DNA of 64,000 nucleotides from Cytobacillus sp. S13-E01. GTDB lineage: Bacteria; Bacillota; Bacilli; Bacillales; Bacillaceae_L. The stretch lies in contig NZ_JARFVC010000006.1 of the NCBI RefSeq assembly GCF_029193815.1, positions 1 to 64,000 of the forward strand, written 5' to 3'. Position numbers and translations under genes: made by a program. Each line of letters begins with the position of its first letter. Within the stretch, counting starts at the first letter, position 1. This document shows positions 18,006 through 27,027 of this stretch, in pieces. The notes beneath the pieces are model-generated. The model was not told the DNA's origin. It ran no database searches and was given only the letters and a program-made list of their open reading frames with translations.

Positions 18006-18229
18006 AGAGAGGTGCATATAAAAAACTTATGAAGTCACAGAACCTTTTATATATTTAAATGGTCTTATTTAATATTAAAGGTTGTTGGTGAAGGTGAGTA
18101 CTTAATTAATATGTTTACTTTTAGTTGGGGATTCTTAGAGGATACAGCATCCACTATTTCCATAATATATTTATTTTTGAATTTTAGATGACACAGAAAT
18201 GGTTATAAGTGAAATATAATGTGAAAATA

Positions 18230-18298
18230 GCTGTTTTTCATACTAAACCAGTATGGCGGCGAAAAAACGTGCCGCCATCATCTAGCATGAAAAAAAGC
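18230..18298. repeat. Long two-part hairpin element
   Basis: An outer inverted repeat (18230-18245 with 18283-18298, 14 of 16 matching) encloses a perfect GC-rich inner stem, ATGGCGGC (18253-18260) with GCCGCCAT (18271-18278). It lies in a gene-free stretch 18006-18483 that otherwise holds only AT-rich DNA and a possible gene remnant. Confidence 0.7.
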
Positions 18299-18473
18299 AG
18301 ATATTGTACCAAACTTGTATAATCCAGTACAACATTGGTTAGAATCATTAAATTACACATATCCTAAATCTACTTTTTTCATAGAAAACGAAACCATTGT
18401 CCGTTATCTTTTACAAAAAAACGTTTCGTTCACAAAAAAACGGAACGTGCATCCGATTACACAACAGACTTAG
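18297..18473 (+). pseudogene. Possible remnant of a regulator gene (LysR-like tail?)
   Basis: An open frame without a start codon reads as convincing protein: ADIVPNLYNPVQHW, then YPKSTFFIENETIVRYLLQKN and KKRNVHP, ending at TAG 18471-18473. The pattern resembles the effector-domain end of LysR-type regulators, but I cannot confirm the family. A TGA lies directly upstream in frame and the long hairpin abuts it, so it looks like a truncated relic. A minus-strand terminator overlaps it. Confidence 0.3.
18414..18448 (-). terminator. Terminator of the small membrane protein gene
   Basis: ACGTTTCGTT (18421-18430) pairs with AACGGAACGT (18439-18448, one G-T pair); on the minus strand it is followed by seven T. 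Confidence 0.75.
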
Positions 18474-18483
18474 GCTGAGAGTA

Positions 18484-18783
18484 TCAAACTATTGCTTCAA
18501 TCAGATCTGGAATGATAGTTTTTGAAAAAATTGTAAAATAAACAGGATAAAAAAAGATAATTGCATTAGCAAGCATACAATATTTGCAATAAAAACGACT
18601 AATATGCTGTCCATCCTCTGCAATAGAAGCAAACAGCACTCCCACTAATGATGTAAGAGAAAACAAAGCTGTACCATATAAAGACCCTAATCTTTCGAAA
18701 CTTAAAATAAACCCTAATGATGAACCGTTATACAAAAGAATAAAAAATGATGTAAATATGAAAAACTTGGGAATAAATGACAT
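18484..18783 (-). CDS. Small membrane protein, unknown function
   Basis: A 99-residue hydrophobic protein with about three membrane segments and a CKYC motif near residue 67. I do not recognise the family. I chose the ATG at 18783 because GAGGTG lies seven bases upstream; a GTG nine bases earlier overlaps that site. A minus-strand terminator follows. Unlinked to known genes. Confidence 0.6.
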   Translation of the reverse strand: MSFIPKFFIFTSFFILLYNGSSLGFILSFERLGSLYGTALFSLTSLVGVLFASIAEDGQHISRFYCKYCMLANAIIFFYPVYFTIFSKTIIPDLIEAIV

Positions 18784-18792
18784 CCGAAACAC

Positions 18793-19165
18793 CTCAGTTA
18801 TCTATATGTAAAGGACTCATAGATGATAACTCAAAGTGACAATTTGTAACTTTATGGTTAGCTATCACAAAAGTGTACGCTAGGTAATATGCAATACATT
18901 AAGACAGATACATGTCTTAGAATCAAAAATCTATAGCGCTAAATGGACTAGGTATATCTGTGTTAAGTGGTCATCATAATACTAAGAGAAGTACCTAGAG
19001 ATGTCCCTGTGGAATCAGGAGCGTTTGGTCAAAATTAGAATAGATTTAATCCATATTGGTATCAATAAAATTTTCTATAAAAAGGGAAATATGTTAAAGA
19101 TTCTATCAATTCCTAATTGGTTTTAGTATACTAAAGGAAATAAGAATTTGAAGGACAGTGGATTA
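18793..19165. other. Gene-free AT-rich region
   Basis: No gene or clear regulatory site is visible. The GC content and lack of open frames suggest decayed DNA next to the pseudogene that follows. Confidence 0.4.
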
Positions 19166-19461
19166 ATGAAGCAAACACTAAGCCTAAATGATTGTAAAAC
19201 TGAAATGATTTTTTCCTATATAAGTTGGATTTTTTTTATCGCTGCATTATTTGTAATTTGACATCCAACTTTAGCAAGATTAATAGATGTTGAAACCAAA
19301 TCTTTTATATATTTAGTGCTTATTGTTTTATGACAGTGACTCAGTTTAGTCTATCAAGAATGAATGATGATGAAGAAATACATAAGATTATCATATATAG
19401 CAGAATTGTTTTTGATTATGTCGGCTTTTTCTTGCTTATTGCTTTAACAGGGGGCCGGTAG
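19166..19461 (+). pseudogene. Decayed small membrane protein gene
   Basis: Starting at ATG 19166 the sequence encodes a hydrophobic protein (MKQTLSLNDCKTEMIF...), interrupted by TGA at 19259-19261. It then continues (HPTLARLIDVETKSFIY) to about 19330, where the plausible frame shifts by one base and goes on as SRMNDDEEIHKIIIYSRIVF to a stop at 19459-19461. The three membrane-like segments together would make a protein of about 98 residues. One nonsense codon and one frameshift mark it as a pseudogene; family unknown. Confidence 0.55.
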
Positions 19462-19692
19462 TTGTCAGGTAATCTGATTAAATGTACTTAATTGGTGACA
19501 ATGATTCCTGCTTTGTTTCAGATAGGTTTGATGATTTGTCTGGAAAAAGTAATAATATATGTGAACTAATAAATGGTGCAGACCATATTTTAGAAGATAA
19601 GGATATTAGTAAGTCAATTGAAATTCTAAAGAGTGTTATACAAAGCATAACTAGATTTTTAAGCTGATTACGAAAGGGGCCTGCAAAAAAAA

Positions 19693-20670
19693 GTGAAGGC
19701 AATCTTAATTGGAGTTATTTCGTCTGTGTTTTTTGCAGTTACATTTATTTTAAATCGCTCAATGGAATTGTCAGGAGGAAGCTGGCTCTGGAGTTCATCC
19801 CTGCGATACTTTTTTATGGTTCCGTTTTTGTTACTGATCGTTCAATTGAGGGGAAATTTAAAACCACTTTTGAAGGAAATGAAGCAATATCCAATCACCT
19901 GGGTAGGCTGGAGTGTTGTAGGTTTTGGATTGTTTTATGGACCAATAACCTTTGCAGCCGCATCTGGTCCAGGATGGTTAGTTGCAGGTACCTGGCAATT
20001 TACGATCATTGCTGGATTATTACTCGTCCCATTTTTTTATACAAAAGGATTGACTGAAAATGGCCCGATAAAAATAAGACATAAGCTTCCTTGGAAAGGA
20101 TTGTTGTTCTCAAGTATTATTTTTATTGGAATTATCGTAATTCAATTAGATCAGGCAAGTGGTGGGCTATCTTCACAGATGCTTTTAGTTGGTGTTCTCC
20201 CGGTTATCGTTGCTGCTTTTTCCTACCCACTAGGTAATCGAAAAATGATGGAGCACTGCAACGGTAGGATCGACACATTTCAACGTGTGCTTGGCATGAC
20301 AATTGCATCTATGCCATTATGGATTGTTCTAGCTACATATGGCTTTTTTACAGTGGGACTGCCTAGTGGTAGCCAAGTGTTTCAATCATTAATTGTCTCA
20401 ATTTCTTCTGGAGTAATTGCAACTGTACTTTTTTTCTATGCTACTGATATGGTGAAGGCGGATCAAAGCAAGCTAGCAGCAGTAGAAGCAACACAGTCCA
20501 GTCAAATCATGTTTGTGTTAATAGGGGAAATGTTGATTTTATCTGAGGCTTTACCAAATTATCAATCAATTATAGGAATGATGATCATCATAGCAGGGAT
20601 GGTCTTTCATAGCTTTGCCTCTAGCCAAAAACTAGTGATTCGAAGTGAAAAGGCGAGGTCTGCACTATGA
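19693..20670 (+). CDS. Multidrug-efflux/DMT-type transporter (EmrE-like family)
   Basis: A 325-residue protein with about ten membrane helices, of the drug/metabolite transporter superfamily. The N-terminus, MKAILIGVISSVFFAVTFILNRSMELSGG, fits the multidrug resistance efflux transporter family of Bacilli. The start is a GTG at 19693 behind AAAGGGG; no better start exists. Substrate unknown. It converges on the TM2 gene with a shared terminator. Confidence 0.78.
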   Translation: MKAILIGVISSVFFAVTFILNRSMELSGGSWLWSSSLRYFFMVPFLLLIVQLRGNLKPLLKEMKQYPITWVGWSVVGFGLFYGPITFAAASGPGWLVAGTWQFTIIAGLLLVPFFYTKGLTENGPIKIRHKLPWKGLLFSSIIFIGIIVIQLDQASGGLSSQMLLVGVLPVIVAAFSYPLGNRKMMEHCNGRIDTFQRVLGMTIASMPLWIVLATYGFFTVGLPSGSQVFQSLIVSISSGVIATVLFFYATDMVKADQSKLAAVEATQSSQIMFVLIGEMLILSEALPNYQSIIGMMIIIAGMVFHSFASSQKLVIRSEKARSAL

Positions 20671-20674
20671 TTAG

Positions 20675-20710
20675 AAAAAGGTGAGAATTTAGAGGATTCT
20701 CACCTTTTTT
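20675..20710. terminator. Bidirectional terminator
   Basis: AAAAAGGTGAGAAT (20675-20688) pairs with ATTCTCACCTTTTTT (20696-20710) between convergent genes. Confidence 0.9.
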
Positions 20711-20716
20711 ATGGCA

Positions 20717-20923
20717 TCACTTTTTTACATATTTATCCTGAAATTCTTCATCTGATTTAACAAGATATAAGATGCCTTCAATTAAACCGATTATGCTTGG
20801 AATACCTGTCCATGAAAATAAAAGGTATAATATACCCATCCAAATTTTTCCTAAGTAAAATTTATGAATTCCTAAACCCCCTAATAAAATGCCCAAAACC
20901 CCTGCTGCTACACGATTTTTCAT
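20717..20923 (-). CDS. TM2 domain-containing protein
   Basis: A 68-residue protein made almost entirely of a TM2 domain: two membrane helices joined by a short turn with the conserved GGLGIHKFYLGK motif (residues about 15-26). A strong TAGGAGGTG site precedes the ATG at 20923. The function of bacterial TM2 proteins is unknown. Single gene. Confidence 0.85.
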   Translation of the reverse strand: MKNRVAAGVLGILLGGLGIHKFYLGKIWMGILYLLFSWTGIPSIIGLIEGILYLVKSDEEFQDKYVKK

Positions 20924-21139
20924 GTGGTTTACACCTCCTAATGTAGACGGATTGATTAAATTGATATGAACTTTCTTTCTTAAAGGTTGTGATGTAAAAG
21001 TATATAGTTTTAGGAAAACCTTTATAAATTATCGTTAACAAATTCGTGTAAATTATCCCTATTTAAAGAGTAGGAGACAACCGTTCCTAATATACAGTGA
21101 ACATTTAGCTCCAATAAAAAAAGTAAGGGAGATTTTCCC

Positions 21140-23260
21140 TTACTCAACGATGATTTTATCCTCTTTTAAAACTGCTTGTAAAGAAGTGATTGATTCATTA
21201 TCTAATAATAGATCTGCAATCTGATCTTCTAGCTGTTCTTGGATTACACGACGTAATGGACGCGCTCCAAATGCTGGATGATATCCGATTGTAGCTAGCT
21301 TTTCTTTTGCTTCTGGTGATACAGTGATTGTAATATTTTGCTCCGTAAGTGCCGCTTGAAGATCTGTAAGCATTAAATCAACAATTTGCAGTAGATTTTC
21401 TTTTTGCAACTGTTTAAACTCAATAATACTATCGAAACGATTTAGGAACTCAGGTTTGAAATGCGATCCTAGTGATTCTAAGATTGATGATTCTTTTACA
21501 GCATCTGTATTCGCATGATCAAAGCCTACTGTTTTCTTCTTATACCCGACGCCAGCATTACTTGTCATAATAATAACAGAATCTTTAAAGCTAACTGTTC
21601 GTCCCTGGCTATCAGTTAGGCGGCCATCCTCAAGAATTTGTAAAAACATATGTTGAACATCTGGGTGTGCTTTTTCAATTTCATCAAGCAAAATAATGCT
21701 ATATGGGTTGCGACGAACTTTCTCAGTTAACTGACCAGCTTCATCATGTCCTACATAACCAGGAGGAGACCCGATAATTTTTGCAACAGAATGCTTTTCC
21801 ATATACTCACTCATGTCAAGACGAATCATAGCATCTTTTGAACCAAAAAGTTCTTCAGCTAGTGTTTTAGTAAGCTCTGTTTTACCTACACCAGTTGGAC
21901 CCACAAATAGGAATGAACCAATTGGGCGGTTTTTCGCTTTTAGACCAGCACGGCTTCGACGAATTGCTTTGGACACTTTTGTGACGGCTTCTTCCTGACC
22001 AATCACTTTCTGGTTTAGATTATCTACTAAGTGCTTCATTTTTGCTTGTTCATCCTCTTGTAATTTACCAATTGGAATACCGGTTTTCTTCTCAATAATC
22101 ATTTGAATGTCACTTACATTTACAATAGATTGAACAGCTTCTTGTTTGTTTTCTAAGTGCTTTTCAAGCTCTGTTTCTTCATCACGAAGTTGTGCAGCTA
22201 ATTCATAGTTTTCTTCATTTGTTGCCTTGGTTTTTTGATCTTTTATGGAATGTAATCGTTCTTGAATCTCTGTTGTATCAACAGGTGTTGCTAATAGGTT
22301 CATTTTTGAACCAGCTTCATCCAGTAAGTCAATCGCTTTATCAGGTAGGAAGCGGTCTTGGATATAGCGGTGTGAAAGTGTTACACACGCTTTGATTGCT
22401 TCTTCACTGAATGTTACTCCATGGAAAGCTTCATATTTAGATTGAATTCCTTTTAAAATCTCAATCGCTTTTTCTACAGTAGGTTCGTTAACATTTACAG
22501 GCTGAAATCTGCGTTCTAATGCAGCATCTTTTTCAATTTGTCGGTATTCCTTCAGTGTAGTTGCTCCTACTAACTGAAGTTCTCCGCGTGCAAGTGCGGG
22601 TTTTAAAATATTTCCTGCATCCATTGATCCTTCTGCTGAACCAGCACCTACAATTAAATGAATTTCATCAATAAACAGAATAATATTTTTTCGTTTTTGA
22701 AGCTCAGAAATCAATTGCTTCATTCGTTCTTCAAATTGGCCACGAATCCCAGTGTTTGCAACAAGTGATGCAACATCTAAAAGGTAGACTTCTTTGTTTA
22801 ATAATTTTGAAGGTACATCACCTTTTGCAATATTTAATGCTAATCCTTCAACAACTGCCGTTTTACCAACACCTGGCTCACCGATTAAAACGGGGTTGTT
22901 CTTGTTACGACGATTTAAGATTTCAATAATACGTTGAACTTCTTCGGCGCGCCCAATCACCGGGTCTATTAATCCTGCTTTGGCAAGATGTGTTAGGTTT
23001 CGGCCAAATTGATCTAGGAAACCACCATTTCGCTTCGTTTGCTCTGTTTGTGGTTGGTTTGATTGTGGATTATTGTCATTGCCTTTGAACATATCTTCAA
23101 AAGGGAAGTTTTGAAAACCATTAAATCCAGTTGGAATTTGAAGATTATTCATTTGCTTCGTATAACATTCACTACAAAGCTGAAGACGCTTGCGTTCATT
23201 GTTAATTTGAATATGCAGGTGAAAATTTGCTTGTTTTGTATTACATACTTGGCATGTCAT
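21140..23260 (-). CDS. clpE: ATP-dependent Clp protease ATP-binding subunit ClpE
   Basis: A 706-residue Hsp100 unfoldase. The N-terminal zinc finger (Cys3, Cys6, Cys29, Cys32) distinguishes ClpE from ClpC. Two AAA+ modules follow: the first with GEPGVGKTA (near residue 127) and LFIDEIH, the second with GPTGVGKTE (near 450) and LLDEIEKAH. Between them is a short UVR-like coiled coil ([23 protein letters not shown], near 345). A C-terminal ClpB-type D2-small domain ends the protein. It unfolds damaged proteins for ClpP and takes part in CtsR turnover after heat shock. Four CtsR operators and a duplicated promoter lie upstream. Start ATG 23260 follows GGAGG. Confidence 0.95.
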   Translation of the reverse strand: MTCQVCNTKQANFHLHIQINNERKRLQLCSECYTKQMNNLQIPTGFNGFQNFPFEDMFKGNDNNPQSNQPQTEQTKRNGGFLDQFGRNLTHLAKAGLIDPVIGRAEEVQRIIEILNRRNKNNPVLIGEPGVGKTAVVEGLALNIAKGDVPSKLLNKEVYLLDVASLVANTGIRGQFEERMKQLISELQKRKNIILFIDEIHLIVGAGSAEGSMDAGNILKPALARGELQLVGATTLKEYRQIEKDAALERRFQPVNVNEPTVEKAIEILKGIQSKYEAFHGVTFSEEAIKACVTLSHRYIQDRFLPDKAIDLLDEAGSKMNLLATPVDTTEIQERLHSIKDQKTKATNEENYELAAQLRDEETELEKHLENKQEAVQSIVNVSDIQMIIEKKTGIPIGKLQEDEQAKMKHLVDNLNQKVIGQEEAVTKVSKAIRRSRAGLKAKNRPIGSFLFVGPTGVGKTELTKTLAEELFGSKDAMIRLDMSEYMEKHSVAKIIGSPPGYVGHDEAGQLTEKVRRNPYSIILLDEIEKAHPDVQHMFLQILEDGRLTDSQGRTVSFKDSVIIMTSNAGVGYKKKTVGFDHANTDAVKESSILESLGSHFKPEFLNRFDSIIEFKQLQKENLLQIVDLMLTDLQAALTEQNITITVSPEAKEKLATIGYHPAFGARPLRRVIQEQLEDQIADLLLDNESITSLQAVLKEDKIIVE

Positions 23261-23291
23261 GGTTTGTAACCTCCTTATTATTTGTGCTCGG

Positions 23292-23308
23292 TTTGACTAA
23301 TTTTGACT
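23292..23308 (-). promoter_or_regulatory. CtsR operator, site 1 (nearest clpE)
   Basis: On the minus strand it reads AGTCAAA-ATT-AGTCAAA, matching the CtsR heptad repeat RGTCAAA-N3-RGTCAAA perfectly. A TATAAT lies just upstream (23310-23315, minus strand). Confidence 0.88.
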
Positions 23309-23375
23309 AATTATATATAAATAAAACCGTTACATGGAACGGATATTGAACTCTTACTAAGATGCGAGTATTTGC

Positions 23376-23392
23376 TATGACCAATTTTGACC
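23376..23392 (-). promoter_or_regulatory. CtsR operator, site 2
   Basis: Minus strand GGTCAAA-ATT-GGTCATA, one mismatch from the heptad consensus. No good promoter elements adjoin it. Confidence 0.75.
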
Positions 23393-23453
23393 AATAGGAT
23401 ATATACAAATAGCCGTCTTAAAGGACGGAATGAGAATTGATCAATGTTTTTTT

Positions 23454-23477
23454 ATTATACTTTGACCTTCCTTGACT
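23454..23477 (-). promoter_or_regulatory. CtsR operator, site 3, with promoter -10
   Basis: Minus strand AGTCAAG-GAA-GGTCAAA (23461-23477) followed by TATAAT (23454-23459). It belongs to the inner copy of the 52-bp duplication. Confidence 0.8.
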
Positions 23478-23563
23478 TTCAAGTAATTTAAACTAAAGAA
23501 ATTTTGATCACAAGGAAAATCAGTTTCATACGTTAGAGAACTTATAGTTTTCCTTTGCTTTTT

Positions 23564-23587
23564 ATTATACTTTGACCTTTTTTGACT
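23564..23587 (-). promoter_or_regulatory. CtsR operator, site 4, with promoter -10
   Basis: Minus strand AGTCAAA-AAA-GGTCAAA (23571-23587), a perfect CtsR box, followed by TATAAT (23564-23569). It belongs to the outer copy of the 52-bp duplication. Confidence 0.88.
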
Positions 23588-23837
23588 TTCAAGTAATTTG
23601 TATAAAGAAAATATTGGAACCATTTTTCGAACGTGATGCTATCGGTTTCATAGAGTTAAAGTATATCGCTAGTCCTAATCTTCCTTTTTGATACACGTTT
23701 TCCTTCAGAAGAGGAATTACTTCAGCTTGAAACGGAGGAATTTTACTAGTAACAATGTATTCAAATTGGAATAGCTCGTCTTTATTCAGATATCACTTCA
23801 TATACTTGTTAAAAGACAGGTAAGTGAGGTGAGACAT

Positions 23838-24890
23838 TTGAAGGGGAAATGGGGTTCGGCTTTTCAGGTAGGTGCAGTGTATGTTGGAACTGTGGTAGGA
23901 GCTGGTTTTGCAACGGGTAGAGAAATTGTTGAGTTCTTTACACAGCATGGTTTGTATGGACTATTTGGAATTATAATTAGCGGTTTTTTATTTATGTGGA
24001 TTGGCGCAAAGATGATGATTATATCGCAACGAATAGGGGCGAACTCTTACAAAGAATTCATTGAATATTTATTTGGTAAAAAAATTGGAACAATTGTTAA
24101 TACATTAATGTTATTAGTATTGCTAGGTGTTACATCTGTTATGTTATCAGGTGCTGGTGCAGTATTCCACGAACAGCTCGGGTTACCAAATATGGTCGGA
24201 ATTATCATAACAATATTTTTAACCATTGGGGTAATGGTATTTGGTGTAAAAGGATTATTTGGAGTTAACTTATTTGTTGTTCCGATTATGGTCTTATTCA
24301 GTCTTATATTAGCAAGCAAAGTATTACTAGATGCAGATTACCCAGTTTTAGGAACGTTTTCTAGTAATGAGGGGTGGCAATGGTTGATTTCACCTTTTAT
24401 CTATTCAGCTTTTAACTTAGCGATGTCGCTGGCTGTGCTCGTTCCACTTGCTAAAGAAGTGAATGATGAAGCTGTTGTAAAATGGGGCGGAATCATTGGT
24501 GGAGCAGTACTCTGCTTAATATTAATCACAAGTCACATTTCTCTTTCATCTTTACCAAATGTTGAGCTGTATGAAATTCCAATGGCTGAAGTAATGAGAT
24601 CACTTTTGTATTCCTTTCATTGGTTATATGTCATTGTAATCTATGGGGAGATTTTCACTTCGGTAATCGGAGATGTCTTCGGCTTGCAGCGACAATTAGA
24701 AACGACAATTAAGGTACCCAAATTAGTGTTAGTCACCGGAATATTAGGGGTATCATTTTTAATCAGCTTATTTGGATATAGTTCATTAATTTCATTACTC
24801 TATCCAATTTTTGGTTATATGAGTTTAGCAATCTTAATTCTTTTATTGATACCTGATGGATTAATTAGAAACCAGCATAAAGGCAGATGA
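23838..24890 (+). CDS. ykvI: YkvI family membrane protein
   Basis: A 350-residue protein with about ten membrane helices, closely resembling B. subtilis YkvI (AVYVGTVVGAGFATGREIVEFF). The fold is distantly related to the APC/LeuT amino-acid transporters, and the GAGFATGRE stretch in the first helix fits an unwound substrate site. Substrate unknown. I placed the start at TTG 23838, six bases after GAGGTG; the GTG at 23829 overlaps that site. The terminator overlaps the stop codon. Confidence 0.85.
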   Translation: MKGKWGSAFQVGAVYVGTVVGAGFATGREIVEFFTQHGLYGLFGIIISGFLFMWIGAKMMIISQRIGANSYKEFIEYLFGKKIGTIVNTLMLLVLLGVTSVMLSGAGAVFHEQLGLPNMVGIIITIFLTIGVMVFGVKGLFGVNLFVVPIMVLFSLILASKVLLDADYPVLGTFSSNEGWQWLISPFIYSAFNLAMSLAVLVPLAKEVNDEAVVKWGGIIGGAVLCLILITSHISLSSLPNVELYEIPMAEVMRSLLYSFHWLYVIVIYGEIFTSVIGDVFGLQRQLETTIKVPKLVLVTGILGVSFLISLFGYSSLISLLYPIFGYMSLAILILLLIPDGLIRNQHKGR

Positions 24891-24908
24891 CCTCTATGCT
24901 GGTTTTTT
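24872..24908 (+). terminator. Terminator of ykvI
   Basis: CCAGCATA (24872-24879) pairs with TATGCTGG (24895-24902) and is followed by TTTTTT. Confidence 0.87.
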
Positions 24909-24949
24909 ACAAAGCTTAGAAAGCACAAATTTTAACTGGTTGCGCTTTC

Positions 24950-25555
24950 TTATATAAGCGGAAAAACAACGAGCAATAATAAGTTAAATACTAAATGAGA
25001 AACAATCACTAGTATGATGTTTTTTCGCCAAGCATATAAAATCCCCCAAAAGATTCCTGCGACTATTGCAGCTAAAATTAGCATCATACTTTCTGAGTAA
25101 ATATGGGCTGAGGCGTAAAGTAAAGCAGCTATTAGTATGCCTAGAACGTTCGATTTTTTAGCGAATGTTGATTGAATATAACCCCTCCAAAACAGTTCTT
25201 CCCCTGGGATGATAATCAGGATTAAAGCGATATAGTGCCACCTTTTTGTAGGAGAAACAGCTTCGTATAAGCTTTGTAAATCATCTAATACTGGAAGACC
25301 GAGCATGATAAGAAGTTGTTTTCCAAGTGCAAAGATTAAATAAAGCGCAACTCCTGAAATAATCCCCAGACCGACAGGAGAAATTAGTTTGTTTTTAAAA
25401 TTTACCGTTTTCATACATAGACTTATGACACTTAATATGGATAAAGAAATGGTGAACATAGGCCAAAAAGAAAGAAAACCAGAAAAGCTTAAAAAAAGAA
25501 GAATGTGCGCAAGGATGACTGTGAGTAAGGTAGTGTTATTTATATGCGGCATCAC
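24950..25555 (-). CDS. CPBP family intramembrane metalloprotease
   Basis: A 201-residue protein with about six membrane segments and the CPBP/Abi motifs: GEELFWRGY near residue 117 (tandem glutamates and arginine), ASAHIYSE near 148 and SHLVFNLLL near 186. These place catalytic Glu and His inside the membrane. Family roles include prenyl-protein-type proteolysis and bacteriocin self-immunity; target unknown. Either GTG 25555 or ATG 25552 may be the start, both behind AAAGGAAAC. Confidence 0.82.
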   Translation of the reverse strand: MMPHINNTTLLTVILAHILLFLSFSGFLSFWPMFTISLSILSVISLCMKTVNFKNKLISPVGLGIISGVALYLIFALGKQLLIMLGLPVLDDLQSLYEAVSPTKRWHYIALILIIIPGEELFWRGYIQSTFAKKSNVLGILIAALLYASAHIYSESMMLILAAIVAGIFWGILYAWRKNIILVIVSHLVFNLLLLVVFPLI

Positions 25556-25672
25556 TACTGTTTCCTTTCGACTAAGATTATTTCTTTTAGTGTAGCAAAT
25601 TTTTATATGGGAAGCATAAATGAAAGTAATTTAGTTATTCTAAACATGACGACATTTAAAAGGAGAAAAAAT

Positions 25673-25813
25673 ATGACAAAGTCAAAGCATGAAAAAGAAA
25701 GACAATGGAATATTCGAAAACAGTCACAAGATCCGCATGGTAAAGTAAAATCATTTGAAGAACTTGCAGATGAAGTTACACCTCAGATTACAACAGAAAA
25801 AAGGGGAGAATAA
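25673..25813 (+). CDS. Very small charged protein (46 residues)
   Basis: Behind AAAAGGAGAAAAAAT, ATG 25673 opens a 46-residue, lysine- and glutamate-rich protein (MTKSKHEKERQWNIRKQSQ) with a PHGKVKSFEELADE motif. I believe similar tiny basic proteins occur widely in Bacilli (DUF6254-like), though I cannot confirm the family. It is followed three bases later by another tiny gene, so the pair is probably one transcript. Function unknown. Confidence 0.7.
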   Translation: MTKSKHEKERQWNIRKQSQDPHGKVKSFEELADEVTPQITTEKRGE

Positions 25814-25815
25814 GC

Positions 25816-25950
25816 ATGGTATTACGTGATAGTCATAAAAATCAGCAAAAAAAAATGAAAAAGGCTTCTGATGCAATTGGTACAGATAAGGACTTTGGGA
25901 ATGATTTAGCAGAGGGTAAGCATAACAATTTACGTAAGAAAAATAAGTAA
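25816..25950 (+). CDS. Very small basic protein (44 residues)
   Basis: ATG 25816 follows AAAAGGGGAGAATAAGC and encodes 44 residues, strongly basic at both ends (MVLRDSHKNQQKKMKKASDA ... LRKKNK) with an acidic centre (DKDFGNDLAEG). No membrane segment or cysteine. Its composition recalls small spore or DNA-associated proteins, but that is only a resemblance. It is the second gene of a two-gene unit ending at the terminator 25958-25992. Confidence 0.65.
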   Translation: MVLRDSHKNQQKKMKKASDAIGTDKDFGNDLAEGKHNNLRKKNK

Positions 25951-25957
25951 GTAGATG

Positions 25958-25992
25958 CTAAAAAGGATAGAGAATCCACTTATCCTTTTTAG
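25958..25992. terminator. Bidirectional terminator
   Basis: CTAAAAAGGATA (25958-25969) pairs with TATCCTTTTTAG (25981-25992) between the small genes and the convergent moaA, overlapping the moaA stop. Confidence 0.9.
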
Positions 25993-27008
25993 CCACCTAT
26001 ACGTGACATTTCGACTTTATTCTGATTTGTTGAGTTGCTACTACGTTCTTCGGAGTATCGATCTTTTCTACCTATCCAAATATTTTCAATTACTGAGCCT
26101 AGTTCTTGATCATTTAAGCTTGAACGGACTGGTTCACGTAAATCATGCCCCTTTGAAGCAAATAAACAAGTATATAGTTTTCCATCTGCAGAAAGGCGGG
26201 CACGGTTACAGGTAGAACAGAATGCATCAGACACAGATGAAATGACTCCGATTTCCTGATTCGAACCAATATATTGAAAACGGTTCGCAGTTTCACCTGT
26301 ATAATTAGGTGCGATGGGTTCAAGAGGCATTACAGCATGAATATCTTCAAGAATTTGTTTCTTAGGATACACATCATCTAGCTTCCACTTGTTACTATTA
26401 CCAACATCCATGTATTCAATAAAACGTAATATATGGCCTTGTTCACGGAAGTATTTAGCCATTGGAACAACGTCTTTATCATTCATGCCTCGTTTAACAA
26501 CCATATTAATTTTAACTTTCAAACCAGCTTTAGCTGCGGCATCAATTCCGTCTAAAACGGTTTGAACGGTGACCCCTTTTCCATTAATTTTACCAAATAC
26601 TTCGTCGCTCAAAGAGTCAAGGCTTACTGAGACCCGTCTTAAACCTGCTTCCTTTAAATCATTAGCATACTTAGGAAGAAGGGAGCCGTTTGTCGTCATG
26701 GCAATATCTTCAACACCATCGATGCGATTAATTTTCTCGATAAGTTCAGGTAAATTTTTTCGCATTAACGGTTCTCCGCCAGTTATGCGGATTTTTTTGA
26801 CGCCTAAAGAATTCACAAAAATCTTTGTTAAACGCTCTAATTCCTCGAAAGAGAGTAATTCCACTCTTTGTAAAAAAGGATAGTCTGGTCCAAAAATTTC
26901 AGCAGGCATGCAGTAGGTACAACGAAAATTACATTTATCTGTTACAGATATTCTTAAATCACGAAGGGGGCGTTGCCATTTGTCCAAAATGTTATGATCA
27001 TTTTTCAA
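25989..27008 (-). CDS. moaA: GTP 3',8-cyclase MoaA
   Basis: A 339-residue radical-SAM enzyme that makes the first intermediate of molybdenum cofactor from GTP. The N-terminal cluster motif CNFRCTYC (near residue 24) binds the SAM 4Fe-4S cluster, and TGGEPL follows. The C-terminal [20 protein letters not shown] binds the second cluster, and the chain ends in the conserved GG tail. I chose the TTG at 27008 because AAGGAGGGA lies six bases upstream and it gives the normal family length. It is the second gene after fdhD and supports the molybdopterin oxidoreductase encoded nearby. No other moa or moe gene is in the window. Confidence 0.93.
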   Translation of the reverse strand: MKNDHNILDKWQRPLRDLRISVTDKCNFRCTYCMPAEIFGPDYPFLQRVELLSFEELERLTKIFVNSLGVKKIRITGGEPLMRKNLPELIEKINRIDGVEDIAMTTNGSLLPKYANDLKEAGLRRVSVSLDSLSDEVFGKINGKGVTVQTVLDGIDAAAKAGLKVKINMVVKRGMNDKDVVPMAKYFREQGHILRFIEYMDVGNSNKWKLDDVYPKKQILEDIHAVMPLEPIAPNYTGETANRFQYIGSNQEIGVISSVSDAFCSTCNRARLSADGKLYTCLFASKGHDLREPVRSSLNDQELGSVIENIWIGRKDRYSEERSSNSTNQNKVEMSRIGG

Positions 27009-27027
27009 GAATAATCCCTCCTTCTTT

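Larger units (their letters stand above)
23450..23613. repeat. Direct duplication of the clpE promoter segment
   Basis: About 52 bases at 23450-23501 recur at 23561-23612 with few changes, each containing a -10 TATAAT and a CtsR box. The rest of the gap to 23837 holds no gene. Confidence 0.85.

Noticed and set aside
19166-19461. TGA read as tryptophan (recoding)
   Set aside because: In the first frame all early stops are TGA at Trp-like places, which looked tempting. But after 19330 another frame gives a better protein (SRMNDDEEIHKIIIY), TGG is also used, and all other genes in the window use TGA as stop.
19482-19667. 61-residue plus-strand frame between the pseudogene and the transporter gene
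   Set aside because: No ribosome binding site before its ATG and it lies in decayed DNA; it could be a relic but I cannot support a gene.
23441-23623. 60-residue minus-strand frame upstream of clpE
   Set aside because: It covers the duplicated promoter and CtsR boxes; its internal repeat reflects the DNA duplication, and it has no ribosome binding site.
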